From contig NZ_CP015732.1 of the NCBI RefSeq assembly GCF_001750145.1, forward strand, positions 2,914,001 through 2,978,000: a stretch of 64,000 bases of DNA, in the 5' to 3' direction. Source of the DNA: Arthrobacter sp. U41 (GTDB taxonomy: Bacteria > Actinomycetota > Actinomycetes > Actinomycetales > Micrococcaceae). Below the pieces are notes generated by a model. It was not told the origin of the DNA and made no database searches. It saw nothing but the letters and a program-made list of their open reading frames with translations. Each line of letters starts with the position of its first letter. The first letter of the stretch is position 1. Shown here in pieces: positions 8,700 through 16,100 of this stretch. Both the position numbers and the translations under genes were made by a program.

Positions 8700-8767
8700 T
8701 CGATTCGCCAGGAATGGCCGCTAAACCGCCCCGTTTGGCGACCATTTGCGTCGAATGGACGTGCGGG
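8700..8767. repeat. dispersed palindromic repeat, copy A
   Basis: A 68-bp unit that recurs at 10860-10927 with a single mismatch (G at 8737 versus A at 10897). Its core is an imperfect palindrome: left arm TTCGCCAGGAATGGCCGC and right arm GGCGACCATTTGCGTCGAA. It lies 20 bases after the RDD stop. A more diverged copy is at 48862-48913. Confidence 0.85.
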
Positions 8768-8865
8768 TTTGCCATTGCGTGACCGTGCGGCAAGAACCGG
8801 CGATCCTGGAGTCATGAGCTTGGGCCCGGTGATCGGGGGGCTGCCAGTACGCGTTAGACCTCATC

Positions 8866-8897
8866 CATTAGCCACGAATGGCCGCCACACCACCCTG
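8866..8897. repeat. left half of the same palindromic repeat, interrupted by the IS element
   Basis: From ATTAGCCACGAATGGCCGC up to ACCCTG the sequence follows copy A base for base with about six differences, then stops at the IS left end. The stop falls in the loop of the palindrome. The right arm is not found on the far side of the element. Confidence 0.7.
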
Positions 8898-8925
8898 GCG
8901 GGTTCAAGCGGTCGTTGCAACACCC
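8898..8925 (+). repeat. left terminal inverted repeat of the IS30 element
   Basis: 28 bp; differs from the right repeat at positions 5, 12 and 18. The duplicated target ACCCTG precedes it. Confidence 0.85.
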
Positions 8926-8951
8926 CCGAATAATCGGGAGTTGCAACGCCC

Positions 8952-10784
8952 ATGGAGTCACCATCAAGAAGTAGTTTTTCCTCAAGGAAAGAATCTCCTT
9001 CGACGGAAACATCGGCGTCCCCGGCAGGAGCAGCCGGCAGGCGCCATCAGCAGTCCCATACCGGTGCCCAGAGGAAGGATTTTCTTTCTGCCGTGGCGCG
9101 GTTGGGAAGTGTTGCCGCGGCGGCCAAAGAGCTGGGACTCAACAGAAGCACCTGTCAGAAGTGGGCGAACGCTGCCGGGATCAGGCGTCACCGCCAGTAC
9201 GTCCAGGCCGACAAGGACCAGTTCCATGCTGTCCTTGATCGGACCGGCAACATCGTGGCTGCGGCCAGGGAACTGGGGCTGAACACCAGCACAGCGAATT
9301 CCTGGGCCGGCCGGGTCAATCGCGCGGCCGGGAAGCCGCGCACAACCAGAACCGAGAAACGCGGCCCGCAGCAGCGCCACTCATCGGCGGTGGTTGAGGA
9401 GTTCCTGGACGTGCTGCGGAACGTCGGCAGCGTCAGCGCGGCCGCCAGGGAACTCGGCCTGAACATCTCCACCTGCTCGAACTGGGCAAACGATGCCGGC
9501 GTAGCCTCCCTCAGCCCGCGACGCCCGTCGGGGAAACAGCTTCACTACCTGCGCTTGCGCCAGGAAGGAGCCGGCCGCAGGGACGCTGCCCTCGCCGCCG
9601 GCGCCAGCGAACAGAGCTCCTACCGATGGGACCGGCACCAGGGTGCAAAGGACAAGGAGGCCGCCGGGGACGATACTGCGGATCTGCCGTATAACCAAGA
9701 GGTGAGAACTACTTTCGCCGAACCTCCAGCCCCTGCTGCGGCACCGGGCCCGACGGCACCAGCGGCGGAGTCTGCACCCGCCCCGGCGGCCCCGGCGGCC
9801 CTGGATGCCCTGGAGCAACCCATCAGCACCCGCTACCTGTCCTTGCGTGAGCGGGAGCTGATCGCCGACCTGCTCAACGGCGGCAAGTCGATGCGTGACA
9901 TCGGCCGGACTCTGGGCAGGTCACCGGGCTCAGTCAGCCGGGAGATCGGCCGCAATAGCCACCCGGTGCTTGGCTACCTGCCGTACGGCGCCAACCGGCG
10001 TGCCACCGCGGCCCGGGCACGGCCCAAGGACAGTAAACTGGCCGCACCCGGGAAACTGCGCGACTATGTGCACGCCAAGCTGCTCACACGCTGGTCCCCG
10101 GAACAGATCTCGCACTTGCTGATCAAGGAATTCCCCGATGACCCCCTCATGCGTGTGACCCACGAAACGATCTACCAAGCCCTCTACATCCAAGCCCGCG
10201 GCGGACTCAAACGCGAGGTCAAAGAAGCCCTGCGCACCGGACGGACCCGTCGCAAAAAGCACAAAAACCCCGAAGAACGCACCAGCCGTTTCCGGGACCC
10301 GATGATCAACATCTCCGAACGCCCCGCCAAGATCGAAGACCGCGCCGTTCCGGGGCACTGGGAAGGCGACTTAATTACCGGAGCCTACAACCAGTCGGCA
10401 ATCGCAACGCTCGTGGAACGCACCACCCGCTACGTGATGCTCGTGCACCTGCCCACAGACCACACCGCCGAATCCGTGCGCGACGGTCTCATCAAGACCA
10501 TGGCCACACTGCCGCAACATCTGCGCGGATCCCTGACCTGGGACCAGGGTGCGGAAATGGCCCTGCACAAGTCATTCGGCATCGCCACGGACATGGACGT
10601 GTACTTCTGCGACCCCGCCAGCCCCTGGCAGCGCGGATCCAACGAGAACACCAACGGCTTGCTGCGACAATACTTCCCCAAAAGCACCGACCTGAACGCC
10701 TACGGACCCGAGGACCTGGAGCACGTCGCCCAGGAACTCAACGGACGACCACGAGAGACCCTTGGATGGGATACCCCCGGGTAG
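8952..10784 (+). CDS. IS30-family DDE transposase with N-terminal HTH array and premature stop
   Basis: A 610-residue transposase that cuts and joins the IS ends. The C-terminal half is standard IS30: HTH at 296-335 (LSLRERELIADLLNGGKSM, GRSPGSVSREIGRN), then the integrase core with D473 (GHWEGDLITG), D531 (TWDQGAEM) and E565 (GSNENTNG). The N-terminal 235 residues are unusual. Three similar HTH-like units lie at 44-77, 91-124 and 151-184, sharing AA(R/K)ELGLNxST and a Trp. A degenerate fourth lies at 198-229, followed by an Ala/Pro linker. The protein stops at DTPG, where family members continue DTPAERL. Reading through the TAG gives RLRGLLIAN and a TGA at 10812-10814, so the last ten or so residues appear lost to a nonsense change. 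Activity is therefore uncertain. Confidence 0.93.
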   Translation: MESPSRSSFSSRKESPSTETSASPAGAAGRRHQQSHTGAQRKDFLSAVARLGSVAAAAKELGLNRSTCQKWANAAGIRRHRQYVQADKDQFHAVLDRTGNIVAAARELGLNTSTANSWAGRVNRAAGKPRTTRTEKRGPQQRHSSAVVEEFLDVLRNVGSVSAAARELGLNISTCSNWANDAGVASLSPRRPSGKQLHYLRLRQEGAGRRDAALAAGASEQSSYRWDRHQGAKDKEAAGDDTADLPYNQEVRTTFAEPPAPAAAPGPTAPAAESAPAPAAPAALDALEQPISTRYLSLRERELIADLLNGGKSMRDIGRTLGRSPGSVSREIGRNSHPVLGYLPYGANRRATAARARPKDSKLAAPGKLRDYVHAKLLTRWSPEQISHLLIKEFPDDPLMRVTHETIYQALYIQARGGLKREVKEALRTGRTRRKKHKNPEERTSRFRDPMINISERPAKIEDRAVPGHWEGDLITGAYNQSAIATLVERTTRYVMLVHLPTDHTAESVRDGLIKTMATLPQHLRGSLTWDQGAEMALHKSFGIATDMDVYFCDPASPWQRGSNENTNGLLRQYFPKSTDLNAYGPEDLEHVAQELNGRPRETLGWDTPG

Positions 10785-10818
10785 CGTCTCCGTGGTTTAC
10801 TGATAGCCAATTGACCTC

Positions 10819-10846
10819 GGGTGTTGCATCGACCCCTTGAATCCGC
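10819..10846 (-). repeat. right terminal inverted repeat of the IS30 element
   Basis: Reverse complement of the left repeat at 25 of 28 positions. It is followed by the second ACCCTG at 10847-10852. Confidence 0.85.
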
Positions 10847-10859
10847 ACCCTGCGGAGCC

Positions 10860-10927
10860 TCGATTCGCCAGGAATGGCCGCTAAACCGCCCCGTTTAGCG
10901 ACCATTTGCGTCGAATGGACGTGCGGG
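10860..10927. repeat. dispersed palindromic repeat, copy B
   Basis: 67 of 68 bases are identical to copy A at 8700-8767, in the same orientation, starting 14 bases right of the IS end. It ends 12 bases before the DUF3817 stop codon. Near-identity suggests a recent duplication or gene conversion. Confidence 0.85.
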
Positions 10928-10938
10928 CCCGGACTGTC

Positions 10939-11313
10939 CTAGACGCCGGCCGTCTCGCCGGCGGGCTCCTGCGCCGGCTGGGAAGCATCCCCTGCAGCCG
11001 GGAACGTCAGGTATCCCTGGCGGCCTGCCCAGCGCTCAAACCAGACAGTGGCGAAGGGGAACACCGCGGAGAGCCCCGCGAACAAGGCGACCCGGAACGG
11101 CCAGCGCTGCATACCCCACAGGCTCAGTGCAGCAACCCCGTAGCCGATGAAAAACGCCCCGTGGATCGGGCCGGCGATCTCCACCCCGAGCTCCGTGGTC
11201 CGGGTGACCCATTTGAGGAACATACCCACCAGCAGCGCAGCCCAGCTGAAAGCTTCGGCGATCGCCAGGGCACGGAAGATCCGGATCACGGCTGGAGTGG
11301 AAGGCAGTTTCAT
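10939..11313 (-). CDS. DUF3817 family membrane protein
   Basis: A 124-residue integral membrane protein. It has the family opening IRIFRALAIAEAFSWAALL, then VGMFLKW, the conserved GPIHGAFFIGYGVAAL, and a third helix VALFAGLSAVFPFATVWFERW. The polar C-terminal tail is Pro/Ala-rich. The function of DUF3817 is not known. The ATG follows GGAGA at seven bases. It lies just inside the right edge of the repeat/IS cluster and is transcribed toward it. Confidence 0.85.
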   Translation of the reverse strand: MKLPSTPAVIRIFRALAIAEAFSWAALLVGMFLKWVTRTTELGVEIAGPIHGAFFIGYGVAALSLWGMQRWPFRVALFAGLSAVFPFATVWFERWAGRQGYLTFPAAGDASQPAQEPAGETAGV

Positions 11314-11371
11314 GGCGAAGTCTCCGGTTTTCTGTCCATGCGGGACGTGGGGTATGTCGGGGGCAAAGCAA

Positions 11372-11411
11372 ACGCCCCGGCTGCCGGCCTGAAAGGCGGT
11401 TACCGGGGCGT
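11372..11411 (-). terminator. hairpin after the DUF4191 gene
   Basis: ACGCCCCGG and CCGGGGCGT form a perfect 9-bp outer stem with a smaller inner one. On the minus strand a weak T-rich stretch (GTTTGCTTT) follows. It separates the DUF4191 gene from the DUF3817 gene. Confidence 0.6.
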
Positions 11412-11433
11412 CCCTGTGCTCTGGCGTGTGGGC

Positions 11434-12195
11434 CTAGCGTCCGCGGGCTGCCTTGCGGTCCGGGCGGGCCTTGTAGGGATCAATGCCCTTGGGGATGGGC
11501 AGCCGGCTGCCGAGCGATGAGATGCGCTTGGAGACGGTGCTGACCTCAAGCTTGGTCAGTTCGTTCTTCAGCTTGGTCATCTTCTTGGAAACCTGGCTGA
11601 TCGGAACCTGGCCCTCGCCGCGGCCGGTTTCAATCACGTGAATGGTGACGTTGGGCAGGATGCGGGCGAGCCGCTTGCGTTCGGCCTCGAGCAGCGGCTT
11701 GACCCGGTGGCTGGGGCCTTCGCTGACGAGGACAACGCCGGGACGGCCGATGGCACGGAAAACCGCGTCCTGGGTGCGGGGGTTCACCGCGACGGGCTGC
11801 TCTTCGACAATCCAGCCTCGCTTGAGCGTGCCCAGCGCAGCGCCCGAGGCGCCGGGCTGGTTCTCAATCCGGGCGAAAGCGGCACGTTCGGCGCGGCGGG
11901 ACAGGATCAGCGTTGCCGCCAGGACACCCAGCGGGATGCCGATGATCAGGCCGGTAATCCAGTTGTCCAGGAGGAATCCCACGACGAAGCTGACAGCGAC
12001 AACGCCGAGGAACGCCAGCAGCATCAGCCACGGGACCATCGGGTCGTGCTGGCGGGTCATCTGGAAGACCTCGCGGATTTGCTTCAGACGGCTCGGCTTC
12101 TTGACCTTGGCCACCTTGGGCTTGCGGGAGAAGAGGCCCCGCTTCGGAGCGTCAGAAGCCGGAGTGGGGTTGCTGGAATCAGGGGAATTCGCCAT
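11434..12195 (-). CDS. DUF4191 family membrane protein
   Basis: A 253-residue protein equivalent to Rv2219 in the same neighbourhood. A basic N-terminal region (RKPKVAKVKKPSRLKQIREVF) precedes two membrane helices (PWLMLLAFLGVVAVSFVVG and WITGLIIGIPLGVLAATLIL). A soluble domain follows, starting RRAERAAFARIENQPGA and containing GVVLVSEGPSHRV and the Lys-rich QVSKKMTKLKNELTKLEVS. It ends PYKARPDRKAARGR. No enzymatic motif is seen. Its fixed position next to lipA across actinobacteria suggests a link to the envelope or lipoate enzymes, but that is inference only. Confidence 0.88.
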   Translation of the reverse strand: MANSPDSSNPTPASDAPKRGLFSRKPKVAKVKKPSRLKQIREVFQMTRQHDPMVPWLMLLAFLGVVAVSFVVGFLLDNWITGLIIGIPLGVLAATLILSRRAERAAFARIENQPGASGAALGTLKRGWIVEEQPVAVNPRTQDAVFRAIGRPGVVLVSEGPSHRVKPLLEAERKRLARILPNVTIHVIETGRGEGQVPISQVSKKMTKLKNELTKLEVSTVSKRISSLGSRLPIPKGIDPYKARPDRKAARGR

Positions 12196-12284
12196 AGTGC
12201 CTTAATTCTACGTGATGGACAGCGAAGGGCCGGACGCCGAATTCCTCCGGTGCCGGCCCTTCGCCGCAATCGCTACAACTGGAT

Positions 12285-13292
12285 TCAGGAGTGCGCGGCG
12301 AGGATGGTGCTGGCTTCCTGGCGGGTGGTGCCGGAGGACTCGATGTGGGCGAGGTGGGCGGGGATTTCGCGGCCCTTTTTGCGCATCGCGGTGGCCCAGA
12401 GCCGGCCGGCGCGGTAGGAGGAACGCACCAGCGGTCCGCTCATGACCCCGAGGAAGCCGATCTCGTCGGCTTCGTGCTGGAGGTCCACGAATTCCTGGGG
12501 TTTGACCCAGCGGTCCACGGGCAGGTGCCGTTCGGACGGGCGCAGGTACTGGGTGATGGTGATCAGGTCGCAGCCGGCCTCGTGCAGGTCCCGGAGGGCT
12601 TCGGAGATTTCCTCGCGGGTCTCGCCCATGCCCAGGATCAGGTTGGATTTGGTGACCATGCCGAGTTTGCGGCCCTGGGTGATGACGTCCAGGGACCGCT
12701 CGTAGCGGAACGCCGGGCGGATGCGCTTGAAGATCCGCGGGACGGTCTCGACGTTGTGCGCGAAGACCTCGGGTGCGGACTCGCAGATCGCGGCGATGTG
12801 TTCGGGTTTGCCGGAGAAGTCCGGGATCAGGAGCTCGACGCCGGTGCCCGGGTTCAGTTCGTGGATCTTGCGGACCGTTTCGGCGTAGAGCCAGACGCCC
12901 TCGTCGGCGAGGTCGTCGCGGGCCACTCCGGTGACGGTGGCGTAGCGCAGCTGCATGGCCAGGACTGAGCGGGCCACCTTGGTGGGTTCGAAAACGTCCA
13001 CGGGGGAGGGTTTGCCGGTGTCGATCTGGCAGAAGTCGCAGCGCCGGGTGCACTCGGAGCCGCCGATCAGGAAGGTGGCTTCCTTGTCTTCCCAGCATTC
13101 GAAGATGTTGGGGCAGCCGGCCTCTTCACACACGGTGTGGAGGCCTTCCTTTTTGACGAGGTTCTTGAGCTGGACGTATTCGGGACCCATCTGGACCTTG
13201 GCCTTGATCCATTCCGGTTTGCGTTCCACCGGGGTGGCCGCATTGCGCTGCTCAATACGCAGCATTTTCCGGCCTTCTGGTGCCAGGGTCAC
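12285..13292 (-). CDS. lipA: lipoyl synthase
   Basis: A radical-SAM enzyme (335 residues) that inserts two sulfurs into octanoyl groups on lipoyl domains such as those of SucB at 24021-25811. The auxiliary iron-sulfur cluster ligands C55, C60 and C66 are in [12 protein letters not shown]. The SAM cluster ligands C81, C85 and C88 are in CTRRCDFC. The C-terminal RSSYRAG supplies the Ser ligand of the auxiliary cluster. Length is normal for the family. The start overlaps the lipB stop by four bases (ATGA), so the two are translationally coupled. Confidence 0.97.
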   Translation of the reverse strand: MTLAPEGRKMLRIEQRNAATPVERKPEWIKAKVQMGPEYVQLKNLVKKEGLHTVCEEAGCPNIFECWEDKEATFLIGGSECTRRCDFCQIDTGKPSPVDVFEPTKVARSVLAMQLRYATVTGVARDDLADEGVWLYAETVRKIHELNPGTGVELLIPDFSGKPEHIAAICESAPEVFAHNVETVPRIFKRIRPAFRYERSLDVITQGRKLGMVTKSNLILGMGETREEISEALRDLHEAGCDLITITQYLRPSERHLPVDRWVKPQEFVDLQHEADEIGFLGVMSGPLVRSSYRAGRLWATAMRKKGREIPAHLAHIESSGTTRQEASTILAAHS

Positions 13293-13957
13293 AGTAGAGC
13301 TCCTTCATGGGTTGCGACTAGCGCTTCTTCATTGTTGCGCAGTTCTTCGGTGATCCGTGCCACGAGATCGGCGGGGGTCACGTCCCGGCCGGTCTCCTGC
13401 GCGATCGTGGTGACGCCGGCGTCGGTAATGCCGCACGCGATGATCTGGGCGTACGGCGACAGGTCGTTGTTGCAGTTGATCGCGAAGCCGTGCATCGTCA
13501 CGCCTTCATGGACGCGGATGCCGATCGCGGCGATCTTGCGCGCCGGGCCCTTCTCATCCTGTTCGATCCAGACGCCGGCGCGGCCCTTGATCCGGACTGC
13601 CACGATGCCGTGGTCGGCCAGGACGGCAATAATCACCGCTTCGAGCCGTTCCACGTAATCGCGGATCCCGGCCGGGTTCCTGAGCTTGATGATGGGGTAG
13701 CCGACGAGTTGTCCGGGACCGTGCCAGGTGAGTTTGCCGCCGCGGTCCACCGGGACCACAGGGGTGCCGTCAAAGGGGCGTTCATGGTCCTCGGTGCGTT
13801 TGCCGGCCGTGTAAACGGCGGCGTGTTCGAGGAGCAGAACTGTGCTGGGGGCAGTACCGGCGAGGACCCGCGCATGGAGCTCGCGCTGGATGTCCCAGCC
13901 GCGGGTGTATCCGACAAAGTCCGGTGCGAGACCCAGCTGGGAGAACTCAAGAGTCAT
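13289..13957 (-). CDS. lipB: octanoyltransferase
   Basis: LipB moves octanoate from acyl carrier protein to lipoyl domains, the step before LipA. The family motifs [28 protein letters not shown], and HGFAIN followed by the catalytic-Cys motif [10 protein letters not shown] are present. An upstream in-frame ATG at 14014 would add 19 non-conserved residues. [17 protein letters not shown] at 13957 is the better start, giving 222 residues. No Shine-Dalgarno is evident; TAAGCT lies seven bases upstream, which suggests a leaderless message. It forms an operon with lipA, and a divergent kinase gene starts 110 bases away. Confidence 0.95.
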   Translation of the reverse strand: MTLEFSQLGLAPDFVGYTRGWDIQRELHARVLAGTAPSTVLLLEHAAVYTAGKRTEDHERPFDGTPVVPVDRGGKLTWHGPGQLVGYPIIKLRNPAGIRDYVERLEAVIIAVLADHGIVAVRIKGRAGVWIEQDEKGPARKIAAIGIRVHEGVTMHGFAINCNNDLSPYAQIIACGITDAGVTTIAQETGRDVTPADLVARITEELRNNEEALVATHEGALL

Positions 13958-14066
13958 GGCATCCAGCTTAGACCCCGGCTGTCCCAGCGGCTGATTCTGT
14001 GGCGAAGCTCTCACGGCCCTGTGGATAACTTCTGCGGGATCCAGGCGGATCCGCTATTCATTGGTT

Positions 14067-15962
14067 ATGGAAGATTACGAAGGGGCCGACGTTGTGGCGC
14101 CCGCGGTTCCCGGATACGACGTCGGCCGTTGTCTCGGGCGCGGCGGCAGCGCCATCGTGTGGCTCGTGAGGGAACAGTCGACCGGCCGCGAGTACGCGCT
14201 GAAGGCTTTCCGCGCCGACGATGACTCCGGCCGGGAAGACACGGAGGCAGCAGTCCGGCGTGAGGTGAGGATCCTCTCCGCCCTGGAGCACGAGCATCTG
14301 GTGCGGGCCCGCGCGGTGTTGCGCCTGCGCGCCGGCGTCCGGCGTGGCTCCGCCGTCCCTGACCGCGACGGCGGCGGAGCTGGCCAGGGCGTCCCAGACG
14401 GCGACGGAGCCGGCGACGGTTCCCCGGGCGCGGGCCTCGGCCTGATCATGGATTACGCAGCGGGCGGCTCGCTGGCTGAGCTCATGGCCGGCCGGGGGAA
14501 GCTGGGGCCGGGGGAGACGGTGACCGTCCTGACCCCCATCGCCCAGGCCCTCGCGTACCTGCACAGCCAGGGCTTCACGCATGGTGACGTTTCACCCGGC
14601 AACGTGTTGTTCACCGCGCACGGAAAACCCCTCCTCGCCGACCTCGGAGTGGCCCGCATGGTGGCTGACGCCAGGGCAGTCACCGAGGCCGGTACCGAGG
14701 GTTTCCGAGATCCGGCGCCTGTGGACGCCGTCCGGGCCGGAGTGCAACCGGAGCGCGATGTGTATTCGCTCGCGGCCCTGGGCTGGTTCTGCCTGACCGG
14801 ACGTGCTCCTGAGCCGGGGGCGCAGCGGCCGCCGCTTCCGCTGCTGGTCCCGGACGTTCCGGCGGCACTGACGGCGGCCCTGGAAGCCGGACTTCATGAG
14901 GACCGCAGGCTCAGGCCCGCTGCCGCCGAGCTGGCAGCCGCCGTTCAGCGAAGCGCTCCGGCCGCACCGGTGGATCTCTCGGTCTCGGTCCACCCCACGG
15001 TCATTCCGCAGCTGCTGACCCGGCGCGCCCTGCCTCTGACGGCACGCGCACGGAGGGCCGAACGGCTCCGGTCCCTCCAACGCCGATTCAGCAAGCCCCG
15101 GAGTGCCCGGCCCCTTCCGCCGGCCGGGTCCCCCAAATTCGGACATTTGGCAGGGTTCCCGGCCGGACGCCCCATCGGGCTCCCCTCCGGGGGCATCGGC
15201 GCGCGGCACTCCCGCCGCCGGACCTCCTCCGACCCCGGACCTGCCCGACCGGAAACCGCTGCCCGGCCGAGGCCGGGAACGCAGCTGAAGGGTGGGGACA
15301 GCAGGGGCTACCGGGCAGCCAGCGGCACCCGGGCAGCCGCGGTGGGTCTGGCCCTCAGTGGTGTTCTCGTCACCGCGTGGGCTTTCGCCGGTTCCCCGTT
15401 GGCCGCGTCCTTCCCGACCTTTGCGGTCGGGAGCTCAGAGGGCGGCCGGGAGTCCGAGCAGGCAGCCGTGGCGCCCGCCGTTGCTGCGCCGGCCGTTCCT
15501 CCGGAGGTGCAGATCCAGCTCGCCTCACCGGACCCCGAGGAAGCGGTGCGGGGGCTGGCCCGATTGCGTTCCCTGGCGTTCAGCTCGGGGGACTTCGGGC
15601 TGTTGGAGCAGGTAAACGTCCCGGCGTCACCCGCGGCCGAAGCGGACGGACGGATCAGCGCCGGGCTGAGGGAGTCGGGCCGGGTCCTGTCCGGATTCTC
15701 CACCGTGCTGTCGCAGGTGGCCGCCACCCGGGACAGCGGGAGCCAGCTGGCGGAGGTGGCCGTCAGTGTGGTTACCTCCGCCTACCAGGAACGCGACGCC
15801 GCCGGAGTGGTCCTGGCGGACGCTGCCGCCGTGCCGGAACAGCGACTGCGGCTGGTGCTGTCGCCAGTGGAGGGCCGCTGGCGGATTCAGCAGATCCTCC
15901 CGGCCGACGACGGTGCCGGAGACCGCGCTGTCAGCCAGGACCCCGGCACCTCTGGCGGATAA
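14067..15962 (+). CDS. receptor-like Ser/Thr protein kinase with one membrane helix
   Basis: About 631 residues. The N-terminal kinase domain has a glycine loop (GRCLGRGGSAIVWLV), the ATP lysine (EYALKAF), and a catalytic loop THGDVSPGNVLF. Here the usual HRDxKxxN has Gly for Arg and Ser for Lys but keeps Asp and Asn; LADLG replaces DFG. A disordered Arg/Pro-rich linker leads to one membrane helix near residue 423-441 (VGLALSGVLVTAWAFAG) and an outside domain of about 160 residues without a recognised fold. TTG at 14061 is an alternative start. ATG at 14067 has TATTCA six bases upstream. The substrate is unknown. The odd catalytic loop recurs in actinobacterial kinases, so activity is possible but unproven. 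Confidence 0.85.
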   Translation: MEDYEGADVVAPAVPGYDVGRCLGRGGSAIVWLVREQSTGREYALKAFRADDDSGREDTEAAVRREVRILSALEHEHLVRARAVLRLRAGVRRGSAVPDRDGGGAGQGVPDGDGAGDGSPGAGLGLIMDYAAGGSLAELMAGRGKLGPGETVTVLTPIAQALAYLHSQGFTHGDVSPGNVLFTAHGKPLLADLGVARMVADARAVTEAGTEGFRDPAPVDAVRAGVQPERDVYSLAALGWFCLTGRAPEPGAQRPPLPLLVPDVPAALTAALEAGLHEDRRLRPAAAELAAAVQRSAPAAPVDLSVSVHPTVIPQLLTRRALPLTARARRAERLRSLQRRFSKPRSARPLPPAGSPKFGHLAGFPAGRPIGLPSGGIGARHSRRRTSSDPGPARPETAARPRPGTQLKGGDSRGYRAASGTRAAAVGLALSGVLVTAWAFAGSPLAASFPTFAVGSSEGGRESEQAAVAPAVAAPAVPPEVQIQLASPDPEEAVRGLARLRSLAFSSGDFGLLEQVNVPASPAAEADGRISAGLRESGRVLSGFSTVLSQVAATRDSGSQLAEVAVSVVTSAYQERDAAGVVLADAAAVPEQRLRLVLSPVEGRWRIQQILPADDGAGDRAVSQDPGTSGG

Positions 15963-16100
15963 GGGACGCGCCCGCATCCCGCAGCCAGACGGAGGCGGCC
16001 GGCGGAGGGTCGCGCCTCGGTAGGTCAGGGCCATGTTGTCGTATCCAGCGGCAGGATCCGCCATTGCCGACAATGTAGAAGCAACAGTGAGGGACCCTGG

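Larger units (their letters stand above)
8898..10846 (+). mobile_element. IS30-family insertion sequence, 1949 bp
   Basis: Terminal inverted repeats of 28 bp match at 25 positions: 8898-8925 (begins GCGGGTTCAAGCGG) and 10819-10846 (reverse complement begins GCGGATTCAAGGGG). Both end in GCAACACCC on the inner side. The hexamer ACCCTG stands directly outside each end (8892-8897 and 10847-10852) as the target duplication; that is longer than the 2-3 bp usual for IS30. One transposase gene fills the element. It sits between the RDD and DUF3817 genes, breaks no gene, and is much longer than a typical IS30 (about 1.1-1.3 kb) because of the extended transposase N-terminus. Confidence 0.88.

Noticed and set aside
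8700..10927. The 68-bp direct repeats as attachment sites of an integrated element
   Set aside because: The DNA between them is one IS30 copy with its own terminal repeats and target duplication plus short spacer; there is no integrase. A third, diverged copy at 48.9 kb fits a dispersed repeat better.
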